64,000 nucleotides of DNA, taken from assembly GCA_022578965.1 (NCBI GenBank), contig MU400567.1, positions 124,001 to 188,000 of the forward strand, read 5' to 3'. The position numbers were made by a program, and so were the translations under genes. How positions within the stretch are numbered: the stretch's first letter is position 1; the number at the start of each line of letters is the position of its first letter. Below, one piece after another: positions 25,641 through 38,700 of this stretch. The stretch comes from Xylaria sp. FL1777 (lineage: Eukaryota; Ascomycota; Sordariomycetes; Xylariales; Xylariaceae). The notes under the pieces are model-generated. The model was not told the DNA's origin and searched no databases. It worked only from the letters and a program-made list of their open reading frames with translations.

Positions 25641-27277
25641 ATCTTAAAAAAAAAAGAGGATACTTTAAAATAAATTTATGTAAAAAAAAATATAGTTCAA
25701 GATAGTTATATTTTTTTTATGTTATTAGCTAAACAAAGCTAACAAAAAGTATATAAAAAAACCTACTTTTTATAGTAGTTTAATATAAAATAAATATTAA
25801 GTTAATTAATAACTATAATTGCTGTTTAATAAAACTATATTTATGTAGCTTAATGTTAATAAGCTTGCAATAAGCTATAAAATATATTATATTATAGTTA
25901 TACATAATATTTTTTTAGCTAATTGCGCTATAACCCGATATACATTATATATAGCAGCAATATTTTTTGCTTTTCTTAAGAATATTTTTTTTTTTATTTA
26001 AAAAAATTGTTGTTATATTATTAGTTTTGTATGCATAACAAGCAATTTTAATAATAGTAGCTATTAAGTATTTATTAAGTATATATAATACTTTTTTAGT
26101 GTTTAGCACTATAAACTTTTTTAAGTTACTTTGTTTATTATTATATTAACCTATTAGATTTGCTATTCTAGCATAATTTCTAAGGGTAACAAGTTATAGC
26201 TTAGCAGTTGCTAGATATTTAAGCAGTTTATTAACTTTTAAACCTTTGCAAGCCACTAGTTTAAGCCTTTATATCCTACGAAAGCAAAACTATTATCTTT
26301 AACGCAAATTTAGATGTTTTATATAACTAGAGTTTATAAGTTAAACAAGTGTTTATTTCTTTAAATAATAGTTTAATAAGCTTAGTTTTAAAAGCATTAT
26401 TACAGTAAACCTTGTTTAAAAACCCAAACGTTAAAACTAAGCGGTTTTTTTATATTTAGCTTACTACTTTCTATTTTTGCTTAGCAGTAAAAAAAGCAAT
26501 TATATATAATAAGTAATAATTAACAATCATTAAAATGTACTATATTCCGTTTATAATAAAGGCTTTAATAAAAGGCTTAAAACTTAGTTATATTATATTT
26601 AAATAATAATTCTTTAGAGGTTTTAAAGCTATGGTTTTTTTTCGTTTTTTGTATGTAAGAATATTTTAGCTTATTTATGTTTATTAGCTACTATATAATT
26701 TAAAACTTCTTTTAGTTGTTAAGTTACTACATATGCAACTGTATTATAAGTAATTATTATAAACTAATAGTTTAGTTTTATATATGCTAACTTAAGTAAA
26801 GTTAGCTTAAGCTAATATATAAGCTATGCTTATTTAATACTGTTTTAGCTAACAGAACTAATAAAATTAGCAAAGTTTATTTCGATTAGTTTTTATAGCT
26901 TTAACTTAACTGCTAATAATTTTCTTTTTCTTAAGGTAGCTTTTTTGCTGTTTTTGCGTATATAAAACATGCTTAGTACTTTTTTTTTACATTATGCATC
27001 TAGTTAAGCTACTAAAAGTAACTAATTATATATATTACGCATTGTAATTTTTATTGCAAAATGCTTATAATTATTATAAGCTTAAGTTAAAGCAGTATTT
27101 ACTTCGTTTAGCAATATATAAAAAGCAAACAAGCTTAACATATTTAAGAACTCTGTTAATTAATTAATTAATAGCGTAATATTTGCTTTTACACTTGTTA
27201 TTAGTTATTAATTGGTTATATTTTTAGGAAATCTAGATTTATTAAAAATTTATAAAGTTGTTATATTATTTAGTTTT
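25641..27277. other. unassigned AT-rich DNA
   Basis: No supported gene. The plus-strand frame continuing from 25.6 kb can be read on to about 26.7 kb only by ignoring many stops. Its Gln/Ser/Pro-rich outcome is what biased random sequence would give. Confidence 0.4.
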
Positions 27278-27463
27278 TTAGTTAACGTTTTTTATTTAAA
27301 ACAATTTTTGTTAAAAGTATAAAAAAAAGTATATATAGCAAATAAATAATTATATTTAAAAGAATTAAAAGTAAAAAATAAACTATAAAGTTAAAAAAGA
27401 AAAAAGTAATATATATAGTTTAATTGTATAAAGTGTACCGTATTTACTTATAATAACAATTTT
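27278..27463 (+). repeat. dispersed repeat, copy A (partner at 60.0 kb)
   Basis: It shares the block order TTAAAAGTATAAAAAAAAGT, GTAAATAAAT-like, TAATATATATAG, and TATAAAGTGTACNRTATTTACTTAT followed by AACAATTT with 60013-60200, in the same orientation. Similarity is strong from 27310 and weaker before it. The TATAAA-like block just before the conserved GTGTAC could be an old LTR promoter, but this is inference. Confidence 0.6.
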
Positions 27464-28089
27464 AACTTGTTTTAGCTAGCTTTTTAGTTTATTATTACGT
27501 ATAAAAATCAAGTAAAACTGCAGCACTTAACTTTTTTATATAAGCAAACAACGCTAGCTTTTTAACTTTGTTGCTTAGTAGCTTTACAATAAAGCTAACA
27601 GGTTTCTTTCGGAAGATTTAGCTGTTTTGTTTAAGCCTTGCTATAGTTTCTTTAAGGGTCCAAAATAAAAAGCAGTTTCTCGAAGTCCTCTTTTTTAAAA
27701 AGTTAGCAAATCGGTCCAAAAAGCCAAAATAGTCTATTAGCAATAAAAATAATTATGTTAGTATTTAAGTAATATAGTATTATAAATTAATACTTATTTA
27801 ACTTTTTTGCTTATATAGCTATTTTACCTTTATTGTTGTTATTTATATTAAACGTTTTTAGCAGGTTATTTAACTACTATAATTACACCTTTTTTTATTA
27901 AAAGTAAAAAAAAGAACTACTAAAATACAGTATTATTACGTTAAAATAAATACTGGCTTAACTAAACTATTAGCTTAATGAGCTTATATATATTATGATT
28001 TTTTTATTTGTTTTATACTAGCTAGCTTTTAAAACTTAAATCTTTTAAAAACTGTTTTTATGAGCTTTTTTAAAAAGTGCACTAGTTAA
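27464..28089. other. unassigned AT-rich DNA
   Basis: No gene seen. Around 27600-27740 the G+C is a little higher (words such as TTTCTTTCGGAAGATT and GGTCCAAA), possibly a younger insertion edge. Confidence 0.4.
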
Positions 28090-28420
28090 CTTTTATATAA
28101 CTAAGCGTTTATATACTTAAACGCAATACCTTTGTTTTAAAGCAAAGCGTTATAACGAAAGCAAAGCAACCTTTGCATATAAGTACGGCAATATAACGTA
28201 ACATAGTTTGTTTGTAATGCATACTACTATTGTAGTAAGTACTACGCAATAAGTGGAATACGTGTTGCTTTTTTTTTGTTTTTGTGCTGTTGCGACGTTG
28301 CTAAAACCTAAGGATTTTTTTTTGGTTTTGCACCTTAAAAACAGGCCAGTTCTAGGCCTCAAACAAACAACCGCTTAGTAAAAAAAGCATTATAGTTTAT
28401 TAGCGTGCCTGAAATTTAGA
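28090..28420 (-). other. less mutated island with a 70-codon minus-strand frame
   Basis: This stretch keeps many TG and CA steps and GC-rich words (GGCCAGTTCTAGGCCTC, GTTGCGACGTTGC) that are rare elsewhere. The minus strand is open from 28362 to 28150; its translation has a basic start and a hydrophobic, Val/Thr/Tyr-rich end and resembles no family known to me. AAAGCAAAG words recur near 28140. It may be a young solo LTR, a single-copy relic or a fragment that escaped RIP. I would not call it a gene. Confidence 0.35.
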
Positions 28421-29280
28421 AGAATTTGCTATTGTATATATATATGTTGCATCTAGAAAAAAAATGCTTTTATTGCAGCATTATAAATAATTAGCACATA
28501 GTATAGTTCGCTTAATATAGCACAAGAAATAAAAAAAAAATTAAAACTACGCGTTTTCTTAATAGTAAATTGCTTTTTTTAATGTTTTAACTTAGTATAT
28601 AAAACGCTTATAACTTAGCTACACTTTTTCTTTTGTTTTGCATATATTTAGCTCTTTAATTTAGGTTATTTTTCGGTTAAGATTACTACTAAGCTTGGGC
28701 TTTTTTTACTGCTATTTTAGCATTATTTACTTTAGCAAGTATATCTTTTAGTTTGCTTTGCTACATTTAATGATTTTTTTTTTTACTAGTTTTTTTTTTT
28801 TTACTAAAGCAATACTAAAAAAGCAAGTAAATAGTAAAAGTATATGTTTTAAATGCTTTTATTAACCTAGTAGTACGTAGCCTTAAATTTTTTATAAACT
28901 TTTGTAAGCAGTTTTAGCTTTTTTACTTATATATAAACATATTACTACAAACAAAAATATAGCAAAAAAGTAACATTTACTGCAATTTACGAACATATAA
29001 TAACATTATACCTTTTTTGCTATATTTTAAGCTATACTTTCTACTTTTTTTACATATATTATTTTTGCTATTTAACCTTTTTGATTTATTTATTACATTA
29101 GTGCACTATTATTAGCACAACTATATATTTTACTATTTTTAATAATTTATTAATAATATAACATAACAAATAAATATATTTTTTTTAAAACAGCTTAATA
29201 AAACTAGCTGCACTTTTTGCTATTATTGCTATGCTTACATAGTAGTACTTTTATTTACTCACATTTATCTTTTATGCACT
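28421..29280. other. unassigned AT-rich DNA
   Basis: No coding motif was recognised. It contains poly-T runs near 28770-28805. Confidence 0.45.
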
Positions 29281-29406
29281 ACTGCTATTACCACTGTTAT
29301 TACTACTATTATTACTACTACTATTATTACTATTATTACTACTGCTATTATTACTACTATTACTGCTGCTATTATTGCTGCTAGCACTACAGCTATTATT
29401 ATTACC
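29281..29406 (+). repeat. imperfect trinucleotide tract (ATT/ACT/GCT)n
   Basis: About 126 bases made of ATT, ACT and GCT triplets in irregular order (ATTATTACTACTGCT-like). Variation among triplets is consistent with mutation of an originally purer tract. Confidence 0.9.
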
Positions 29407-29605
29407 ATTTTTTATAACTTTTAGTTTTTATTTTATTACTTTTTTTTTTCTGCTAATTATAAAAGATTGTTATTTTTAATATTTATTTTTAGTTTATTTT
29501 ATTAGTAAACAAGAGTTGCTTTTACTTGCTGCTATAACATGTTGTTTAAGGTTTTAGTAAGTTTTGTTTTTACAGCAAAAAATGTTTTTTAGCAAAAAAA
29601 CAACA

Positions 29606-29642
29606 AGAACAAAAACAAAAACAAAAACAAAAACAAAAACAA
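29606..29642 (+). repeat. (CAAAAA)n microsatellite
   Basis: Six consecutive near-perfect CAAAAA units. An inverted counterpart (GTTTTT)n lies at 50711-50760, but the flanks of the two tracts do not match, so they are independent. Confidence 0.9.
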
Positions 29643-30618
29643 TCTTTTTATAATTTTTACAAATCTTAAAAAAAATTACCTTAAAAAAAAATAAAAAGTT
29701 AATAACGTTTTAGCTAAACAACTACATTTTAATATTTTTAGTGCTTTTTAATACTTTATTAAATAAACTAGCTTTTTGCTAAAAAACTGTACTTAGAAGC
29801 TTTTAAAGCACCTTAGTAATAGCTTTCTTAAAAAATAAAATAAGAACAAAGCGGAAATTTGTGCTAAAATATGCGAAGTGTTTAATTTAATAACGTATAA
29901 TGTTGCTTACGCAAAGCAAACCAAAAAACATATAAAACGGAATACTAAATGCTAAAAGCTTAGTTTGCTACAAATGCTGCTTTTTTTACTAGAATTTACA
30001 AATAATCTACTTTAGCTTACGCTTATTAACTAATATTTCTTTAGCTTAAATAAAAAAGCATAATAAATAAATAACGTAGATTTTATTAATACTTTATTAC
30101 TAAAGCTTAAAGCTATAAGTAGCATACTAATTTTATAAACGGCTATAATAAAGCTAGCGCTTAAATTTATTATATAAAATATGTTTGTAGGAATTTTTTT
30201 TTTAGCGCTTTTAAAAAACTACTACGAAAACTTTTATGCTGTAGTACTATAACAAATTATTAAGGTATAGCAAAAAAAAGCAGTGTTTTTTTATTTTTTA
30301 GCACTAAAACGTTAGCCCAAAATTGCTTTTGCTATTACTAATATACTAAATTTAACATAAGCAAGATCTTTTGTTTTATTTTTTTTTTTTGCTACAAATT
30401 TAAAAGCTAAGCAACATATTGCTATAAAAACTTAACAATAGCTAGCATTTTTAGCACTAATACATAAATTAGCAAAAAGTAAAAAACAAAAAAAAAAAGC
30501 AAATGTAAGCAATGTTATAGCTAATCTTTTTAAGCTACTAAAAGCTTTTATTAGCATACGCATACAAAACATTGCAAATTATAATTTTTATTGTTTCTTA
30601 TTTAACATTTTTTTTTTT
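29643..30618. other. unassigned AT-rich DNA
   Basis: No gene or domain seen. It separates the simple-sequence tracts from the minisatellite cluster at 30.6-31.3 kb. Confidence 0.45.
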
Positions 30619-30765
30619 ATAGTGTGTTATTTATAATGCAGTTTCTGCGGTTTTATATTTAATATTTTATTTTTTATAGTGTTATATTTAGAATGCAGTT
30701 TTTGCGGTTTTTTATTTAATATTTTCTTTTTGATCGTGTAATATTTATAACGCGGACTTTTTACG
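30619..30765 (+). repeat. 57-bp minisatellite, 2.6 units
   Basis: Units begin at 30619, 30676 and 30733 (ATAGTGTGTTATTTATAATG, ATAGTGTTATATTTAGAATG, ATCGTGTAATATTTATAACG). Each is followed by a CAGTTTCTGCGG-like block and, in the first two, TTTAATATTTT. The third copy decays at about 30765. Confidence 0.85.
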
Positions 30766-31143
30766 TACGTAGATTTGTTTAGTAACTGCAGATCTATTTT
30801 TTAAAAAAACAAAGTATTAATTATGTTTAGTTTTTTTTACAAATGTACAAATATTGTTTATAGCATAACAAACTACGTTAGCTTATATTTTTGCTTTTTT
30901 TAAGCTAATAAGTTTAGTTTTTTTTGTATATAGTAATATTAATCCATTTAGTAGCTAGTACAATTAAGCATTTTTTATACGTTTAAAGTAGTTTTTGCAA
31001 AAAAGTTATCTCTTGAATAATAACTGCAATAGGAAAGCTTTGCTTTAATTTTACTTTTGTTGTTTTTAGTAGTAAATAGACATATATTCTGCTGTATACT
31101 TTAGGAATACATTAATATACTATTTATAGATTTACATAAAGTA

Positions 31144-31343
31144 AGCACCTCGGCTTATTAAGGCATTATTAGTGTTTGTTTTATTTATTTTATAGTACTT
31201 TAATGTATTAAAGTATTATTAGTGTTTGTTTTATTTATTTTGTAGCATTTTAGTTTAGCAAAGCATTATAGGTGTTCGTTTTATTTATTTTGTAGCACCT
31301 CGGCTTAGCAAGAAATTAGTAAGAATTGTTTTATTTGTTCTAT
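31144..31343 (+). repeat. 50-bp minisatellite, four units
   Basis: Units begin at 31144, 31194, 31244 and 31294. The first and last keep the G+C-richer head AGCACCTCGGCTTA; the middle two have it changed by transitions (AGTACTTTAATGTA, AGCATTTTAGTTTA). All carry GTTTTATTTATTTT or a close variant at the end. Confidence 0.9.
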
Positions 31344-31579
31344 AAAAACGTTATTACTTTTTATACTATTTTTGCGTTTTTTTTTAAGCTAAACTATTAT
31401 ATCGAAAATTATGTTAGTTATGCTATGCGCGTTAAAGTAGAAATTAGGCATAAAAGAACATTAATCTAAAACAAAAGAAAAAGATAATCAAAACAGCTGT
31501 TTATACTAGTACAACAAACAAAAAAATCGCAAATAGTTAGTAAACACCTTAGGGTTTTTAGTAATATAAAGGTGCTATT

Positions 31580-33615
31580 TGTTTTATATATTGTGTTTAA
31601 AATTATTGTTTTATTTCTTATTAATTTGTTAGTCTTTAAAGCTTAAGGAATTAATGGTGCCTAAATTAAAGCTATAATTAAGTTATCTTTATTGCTTAAC
31701 TTATATGCAGGATTTTTAGTTTTTGCGATTGTTAATTTTTTAGCGTTTTTTTGCTTTAATGTTTTCTTTATTGCAACTAAAAGTATTTCAAGTAATTAAT
31801 TATTATTAAAAGCAGCGTAAACTTTTTTATTATTTTATATCCTTAGGTTTTTAAGAAATTCGATATTTTTTTATATAAAAGAAGTTAAAAAAGCTGCTAA
31901 CGTTATAGCAGCATATAAGTTTTAATCCTTTAAAAGGTTTACATTTGCATATTTTTTTAATTTAAGGTTTTTTAATAGTTCCTTTGTTGTTTTTTGCTAA
32001 CTATTGGATTTTTTATTTAGGGTCCAGAATTCTTGTGCTTTATACAGCTTATTTGCTAAGCTAGTAATTTAGCAAATATATATTAGTTTTTTAATTGCTA
32101 ACGTTTTTAGGCTTTTAAGCTTAAGCCTTTAATATAGTTTATTACTAGTATAATAATTTAGCTTGTTTTAGGTATTATGCTAGCTATTATATAAAGGCCC
32201 TAAAAATACAAGCTTATTTAGGATTTTATAATAAAGTTTATTTTTAGCAATAAAAAATAAATAGCTTGTTTTTTGCTAACTATATATAGCAAAAAAAGTA
32301 ATAATTTTCCTTTTATTTATATAGTAGTTTTAAAGCATTTAATGCATTTAACAAAATTATTAGTTTAGTTAAATCTTTTTTAAGTTATGTTAGTATTTTA
32401 AGTAGTAAAGCTGTTTTTATTAATAAAAGAGTTCATAATAATGCTAAATTGCGCCTTAAAATTAATAATTCTAGTAATATTACTTCTGCAGATTTTGTTC
32501 TTTATTTTTATAGTAAGCTTTAAGCAAGGTTATATATATTTTTTTAGCTTTATAACGCTTAAAAATATAGCTAAAATACTTTGCAGTTTTATTAGTAAAG
32601 CTATTATAAAATATAAATCTAAAAAGCTTGTATGTTTTTAGTTAAAGTAATTTATAAAACCTAAGTCTTTTTTATTATAAACTTTATACTTTAGTGTTTT
32701 TTTAAATAAGTTTAAACTGCTGCTGCTAGTATAATTGTTATGTTTTTTATAAATCTTTAATTTAAAAAGATTAAAGCTTTAGCTTGTGTTTTATAGAATT
32801 GTTAATGCTAGTTATATTAGCTTTTTAGGCTTATTTTTTCCTTTTAGCGTTATTAACGCAAAATTAGCACTAAACTAAAGTTTAGTTAAAAGTACTACTT
32901 TTTTAAAAAGCAATAAAAGTATAACAATTAGCAACTTTTGTTTTTTTAAGTTATTTTTAAATAATAGATATATAGTGTTATATTAGTTTAAAATTTTAAA
33001 AAGCATTTTGTTAAACTTTAACTTGTTTTTTAACGTTTAAAAGTCCGGGGCAATATAAGCAAAAAACAACATTACTTAATTATTTTATTAGTTTTAATTG
33101 CAAAAAACTTCTATTATTTCGTAGCGTTGCTCCTTTAAAAAAGCAGTTGTAAGGCTAAATTAAAGCATATAAGTGTATATAATAAAACTGTTATAATTTA
33201 TTTTATTGTTAATTTTTACTACTAAATAGTTTAACGGAGAGCTAGTTTTGCAAGTGCTTTTAGCGATCTTTGTTTATTAAGTTAATTAAACAACTATAAT
33301 ACTAGCTAAAAGCTTTTCTATGCTTTTTTAGCTGCTAGCTGCTAGGATTCTATGTTTTCTTTTAATAAGTTTATGCTTTTATAAAAAAAAGTATCCTTTA
33401 TGTTCATTTAAGTCAAGATTTTATATAACAGAGTTTTTAGTTAAGCTTTATATTTTGATTTATTGCTTTAAGCTATAGCATGTTTAGCTTGATTTATTAA
33501 TTCGGACCTTTGCTAGGGTTATTTAAGAGCAGTAGTATTATTTTTAGTATTAGCTTAAGAACTTTTATTGCTTTATAATATAATTTAGCTTCTATTTAAG
33601 CAATTGTTTAAATAA
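31580..33615 (-). mobile_element. inverted copy of Gypsy II gag end (left arm of 2-kb palindrome)
   Basis: The reverse complement of this stretch aligns with 33770-35762 along essentially its whole length. Matching landmarks include AGCAAAAAACAAGCTATTTA near 35065, TATAACGCTTAAAGATATAG near 34765-34785 and AACAACATTACTTGATTATT near 34260-34275, with differences overwhelmingly transitions. A left-arm segment of about 50 bp at 33233-33283 has no partner. Homology stops near 31580, just where the right-hand copy passes from gag into pol. This is therefore a truncated, inverted gag-end copy of element II. The plus-strand open stretch 32441-32641 is antisense to it. Confidence 0.85.
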
Positions 33616-33769
33616 GAACACTAAAGTACTTTAGAACTTCTATTATAAAATCCCTAAAAGTAACATCCGTTTTTTTGTTTAAAAAGTTCTTAAACTTTTT
33701 AGCTTACATTTTTTCAAATTCTAAATTTCTTTTTGTAAGCCTTGCTTTTTATATTTATTAAGGCCTTTT
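33616..33769. other. spacer between the two palindrome arms
   Basis: About 154 bp that do not pair with each other. Both flanking arms start with CAATTG-type sequence facing inward. If the arms are two head-to-head copies, this spacer and the arm ends are where 5' LTR sequence would be expected. I could not identify one. Confidence 0.6.
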
Positions 33770-35762
33770 TTTATCTAAACAATTGCTTAATTAAAAGCTA
33801 AATTTTATCTTAAGGCAGCAGAAGTTCTTAAGCTAATGCTAAAAATAATATTACTACTTTTAAACAACCTTAGTAAAGGTTTAAATTAATAAATTAAGTT
33901 AAATGTGCTATAGCTTATCTTAAACGAAAAAAGCAATAAATCAAGATATAAAGCTTAACTAAAAACCTTTTTATATAAAATCCTAACTTAAGTAAACATA
34001 AAAGATGCTTTTCTTTATAAAAGTATAAATTCTTTAGAAAGAAATATAAAGTTCTAATAACTAATAAGTAAAGAAACATAAGAGGGCTTATAGTTAACAC
34101 TACAGTTATTTAATTATTTAGTAGCGCGAATTAATAATAAAAAAAACTATAACAATTTTATTATACATACTTATATGTTTTAACTTAGCTTTATATTTGC
34201 TTTTTTTAAAAAGTAACGTAGCAAGATAATAAAGGTCTTTAGCAATTAGCATTAATAAAATAATCAAGTAATGTTGTTTTTTGCTTATATTGCTTTAGAT
34301 TTTTAAACGTTAAAAAACAAGCTAAAGTTCGAAAAAATGCTTTTTAAAATTCTAAACTAATGTAATACTATGTATTCATTATTTAAAAATAACTTAAAAA
34401 AACAAAAGTTACTAATTGTTATATTTATACTGCTTTTAAAAAAAGTAGTATTTTTAATTGAACTTTGGTTTAGTGCTAATTTTGCAACAGTAGTGCTAAA
34501 AAGAAGAAATAAGCTTAAAGAGCTAATATAACTAGTATTAATAGTTTTAAAAAGCGCTAACTAAACTTTTGACCTTTTTAAAATAAAGATTTATAGAAAG
34601 CATAACAATTATACTAGCAATAGTAGTTTAAATTTGTTTAAGAAAACATTAAAGTATAAATTTTATAATAAAAAAAACTTAAGTTTAACAGATTATTTTA
34701 ACTAAAAATATTTAAGCTTTTTAGATTTATGCTTTATGTTAGCTTTGCTGCTAGGACTGCAAAGTATTTTAGCTATATCTTTAAGCGTTATAAAGCTAGA
34801 AAAATATATATAGCTTTGCTTAAGGCTTACTGTAAAAATAAAAAACAAGATTTATAGAAAAAATATTATTAGAATTATTGATTTTAAAGCGCAGTTTAGC
34901 ATTATTGTAAACTTATTTGTTAATAAAAACAGCTTTGCTACTAGAAATACAAATATAACCTAAAAAAGATTTAATTAAACTAGTGATTTTGTTAAATACG
35001 TAAAATGCTTTAAAACTACTATTTAAATAAATAAAAAATTGCTGCTTTTTTTACTATATATAGTTAGCAAAAAACAAGCTATTTACTTTTTGTTGCTAAA
35101 AATAAACTTTATTATAAAGTCTTAAATAAGTTTATACTTTTAGGGCCTTTATATAATAGTTAGTATAATACTTAAGATAAGCTAAATCATTATACTAGTA
35201 ATAAACTATATTAAAGGTTTAAGTTTAAAAGCTTAAAAATGTTAATAATTAAAAAACTAATATATATTTATTAAACTACTAGCTTAGCAAATAAGCTATA
35301 TAAGGCATAAAAATACCGGACCTTAAATAAGAAATCTAACGATTAGCAAAAAAAGGCAAAAAGAAAATTAGAAAAACATAGTTTAAAAAAATATATAAGT
35401 GCAGACTTTTAAGAAAATCGAAACCTATATAATAATATAACGTTAGCAGCTTTTTTAGCTTTTATATAAAATATTAAACTTTTTAAGAACTTAAAAATAC
35501 AAAATAATAAAAAGGTTTATGTTGCTTTTAATAATAATTAACTACTTAAAATACTTTTAATTGCAATAAAAAAAACACTAAAGCAAAAAAACGCTAAAAA
35601 ATTAACAATTGCAAAAACTAGAAATTTTATATATAAATCAGGAAGTAAGAATAACTTAATTACAACTTTAACTTAAGTACTATTAACTTTTTAAGCTTTA
35701 AAGACTAACGAATTAATAAGAAATAAAATAATAATTTTAAATATAATATATAAAACAAAGGA
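33770..35762 (+). pseudogene. Gypsy element II: gag-end region (right arm of palindrome)
   Basis: Plus-strand sequence immediately upstream of the element II pol, broken by many TAA/TAG codons. In Ty3/Gypsy elements this position holds gag (capsid and nucleocapsid) and protease. I could not see a zinc knuckle or the protease DSG, so the name rests on position and on its continuity with pol. The same 2 kb is present inverted at 31580-33615. The minus-strand open stretch 33915-34100 is a shadow. Confidence 0.6.
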
Positions 35763-38700
35763 TAAAAAGATTTATTTTAAAGATAATATACTATTTAATA
35801 GTACTGTTTTACTTAGATCTTATAAGTAAAAAAAGCAAGCTTTAAAAAAGGCAAGCTATTACTTAAAAGATTTTGTGCTATTTTAGCAAAATAGTATTTA
35901 TTAAAACATATATTTACGTTTTAGTACTATTCTTAAAAGCATTTAATTAATTACTAAACAATTAGCTGTTTTTTTAGAAAAGCTTTATATAACCGACTTT
36001 ACTTAGTAAAAAGCAGCATTACTAACCGAAATATAGTATTACAAAAAAATAGCACTTTTTTAGGACTTTTTTAAAATAAGAAAAATATATAATAAAATCT
36101 TTCTTTTTTATAAAATTAAAATAGTTCTTTATAAAGCATAGCAAGTTTGCAATATTTTAATCTTTAAGCCTTTAAAAAACATTACTATAAAGGTTTTAAA
36201 GACTTAACTTAAATATAGTGTTTTTAAGAAAGCTTATAGCTTATATTGTAACGCTTGGTTTTTAGTACAAAAAAAAAGTAAAGAAGTTTAATTAATTAAT
36301 TTAGCTATAAAAATAAACGTGGTTACTATATGCAATACTAATTTTTTTTGGAGCTATAATAAGTTCTTTAAAGAGTTTGCAATATATAAAATAATTTTTA
36401 TAGTTAATTTATTTTTAAAATACAATTAAATATTACTTTCTATTTTTAGCTAAGCAATAATTGCTTTTTTTATATTAATAAGCTTTTTTTAAATAACTAC
36501 TTTTTTGCAAAAAGCAATAAATTTAGTAGCTTAATTTCTAAAGGTGCTATTAAAAGTTTTATATAATATATTACTAATAAAGTATAAACTTTTTTTTAAT
36601 AACGTAGTAATTAAAAAACCTATTACTAAGTATAATAATTATAAAGCTACCTTAAGTATTAAGCAGTTTATACTAGAACATCTTAAAAATTTTAATGTTA
36701 TGCTACTTAATTTTAAGCTAGCTAAAATTATAGCTAGTATACTTAAAAGCAAATAAGCAAAACGAACAACTAAAATAGTTAGCTATATATATAGCACTAA
36801 TAGCAAAAGCTTAATAAAAGCAAAAGTAGTGAAAATTCTCGAGTAAAAAACTTGCAAAAACATTATAAAAGTATGGTCTTTTTTAAAAATAATAGTATAC
36901 TACTAGATATAAATTTAAGGGTATGCTATAATTGCAAAACCATTAACGGTTTTATTATAGAAAAATAAGCTATTTTGCTTTAAAGAACTGCAAAAAGAAG
37001 CTATAAAGGAGCTTTAAAAAGCCATTATAACAGCTCTTATTTTTATCACTCTTAACTACATAAGGAAGCCTATTTAGCTAAAGGTCAATACTTTTAAAAC
37101 TAGCTAAAGCGCTATTTTATGCTAAAAAGTTAATAAATTTATTAAGCTAGCAAAATATAAGTTTAAAACATAAAAAAGCCCTAAAAAAAGATATAATGCT
37201 ATAAAGCTAAAAAGGCTTACTATTATTAAAACTTTTTAGAAGTTACGCAATTATTTCTATAAAATTATGTTTTATTTAAAAACTAATACAAAAGTTTTTA
37301 TAGCTTAGCTAAATAATAGATTTTTAGCATTACTAAATGCCCAATTAACGAGATAAATAGTATACATAAAGACCTTCGATTTTATACTTTATTATATGCT
37401 AAAAAAAAAACATATAGCTGCTAATAAGCTTTCTAAAAAACTCTTTAAACTATTAAATAAGTTAAATAATTATTAAAAAAGAAATATAAAAGATTTTATT
37501 AATTTTTAACTATATATAATAGCTATTATTATTACTATTAGGAAATTAAGCGATTAACTAATTAAGAACTTAAAGCACTAAAAAACTAAGCTTTTATTAT
37601 ACTTAAAAGAAGATTAAAGTAAAAAAAGCAAGCAAATTTCTAAATACCTTGTTTTTAAGCAAGTTTTAAAAGAACTAACAACAGAAAAAAAACAGAAACA
37701 CTTTAAAAAAAAAGCTTTTAAATTTTTTGTTAACAAGTTTATTTTTTAAAAAAGAGCAAAACTAGAAAAAATGCTAAAAAGAGTTATTAATAACAAAAAT
37801 ACTTGAAAAGCTTACATTAAAAAAAACTATAAAGAAATAACACATAAGGGCTAAATATTTATAACTTAACGAATAACTTAAAAGTATTACTAAAAAAGCC
37901 TTTATAAAAAAGTTTATAACGCAATTATTAGCTGCTTTAATTACTAAAGATCTGCTAATAGCAAAGAAGCTAAAAAACACTGTTTTAACTACTTTTTAAA
38001 CCCTTTGGTTTTATAGGTTATAAATGTACAAACAATGCTATTAAGCAACAAATTTAAAGCTATTATAAAAGCAAAATATAAAATAACAACTTACTTAAAA
38101 GCTAAGCTTTTAAAACATGTAAACTTTTTAAGAATACTTAAATTCATTAAAGAAAAAATTATATTTTAACACGGAATACTTATTAGAATTAAGTGTAATA
38201 ATAGCTCCGAATTCAAAAAAGAAATAAAAAACGCAGTAAACACTTTAAAATATAAAATAAACTATAGTTTTGCTTATTATTCTTAAGCTTAAGATTTTAT
38301 AAAAGGAAACCATAAGCTAATAAAAAAGAGCCTCATACAAGTAACAAATAAAATCGGAAAAAATTAGCCAAAATATTTAAACTTAGTAATATAAGCAAAC
38401 CATACTTTTATATACTATTACAGCTGTAGTTTATACGAGCTAATGTACGGAAAAATGCTAATTTTGCTAGTAAAAAATGTAATACTAACGTAGAAAGTTA
38501 TTAAATGGCAAAATGTTGCTTTTTATAAAGATTTTATTAAAGCTAGGGTTAAATAATTAAAACGCTACAACTAGAATATTATAAAGGTTAAAGCAATTAT
38601 AACCAATAAAAAAAAATTAGCTGCAAAAGCTAAATCTTAAAAAAACGCTTATAAAATTAAGCAGCTACTTAAAAAAAACTTGCTTGTTTTTTTTTATAAC

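Noticed and set aside
25640..26760. continuous Gln/Ser/Pro-rich protein after replacing stops by Gln
   Set aside because: Stop density is as high as in non-coding frames; the composition is produced by the replacement itself.
28150..28362. 70-codon minus-strand frame as a small gene
   Set aside because: No recognisable domain, no supporting context, and a length expected by chance in a locally less AT-rich patch.
30619..31343. CRISPR-like array
   Set aside because: Whole units are tandemly repeated with no unique spacers, there are no cas genes, and the genome is clearly eukaryotic.
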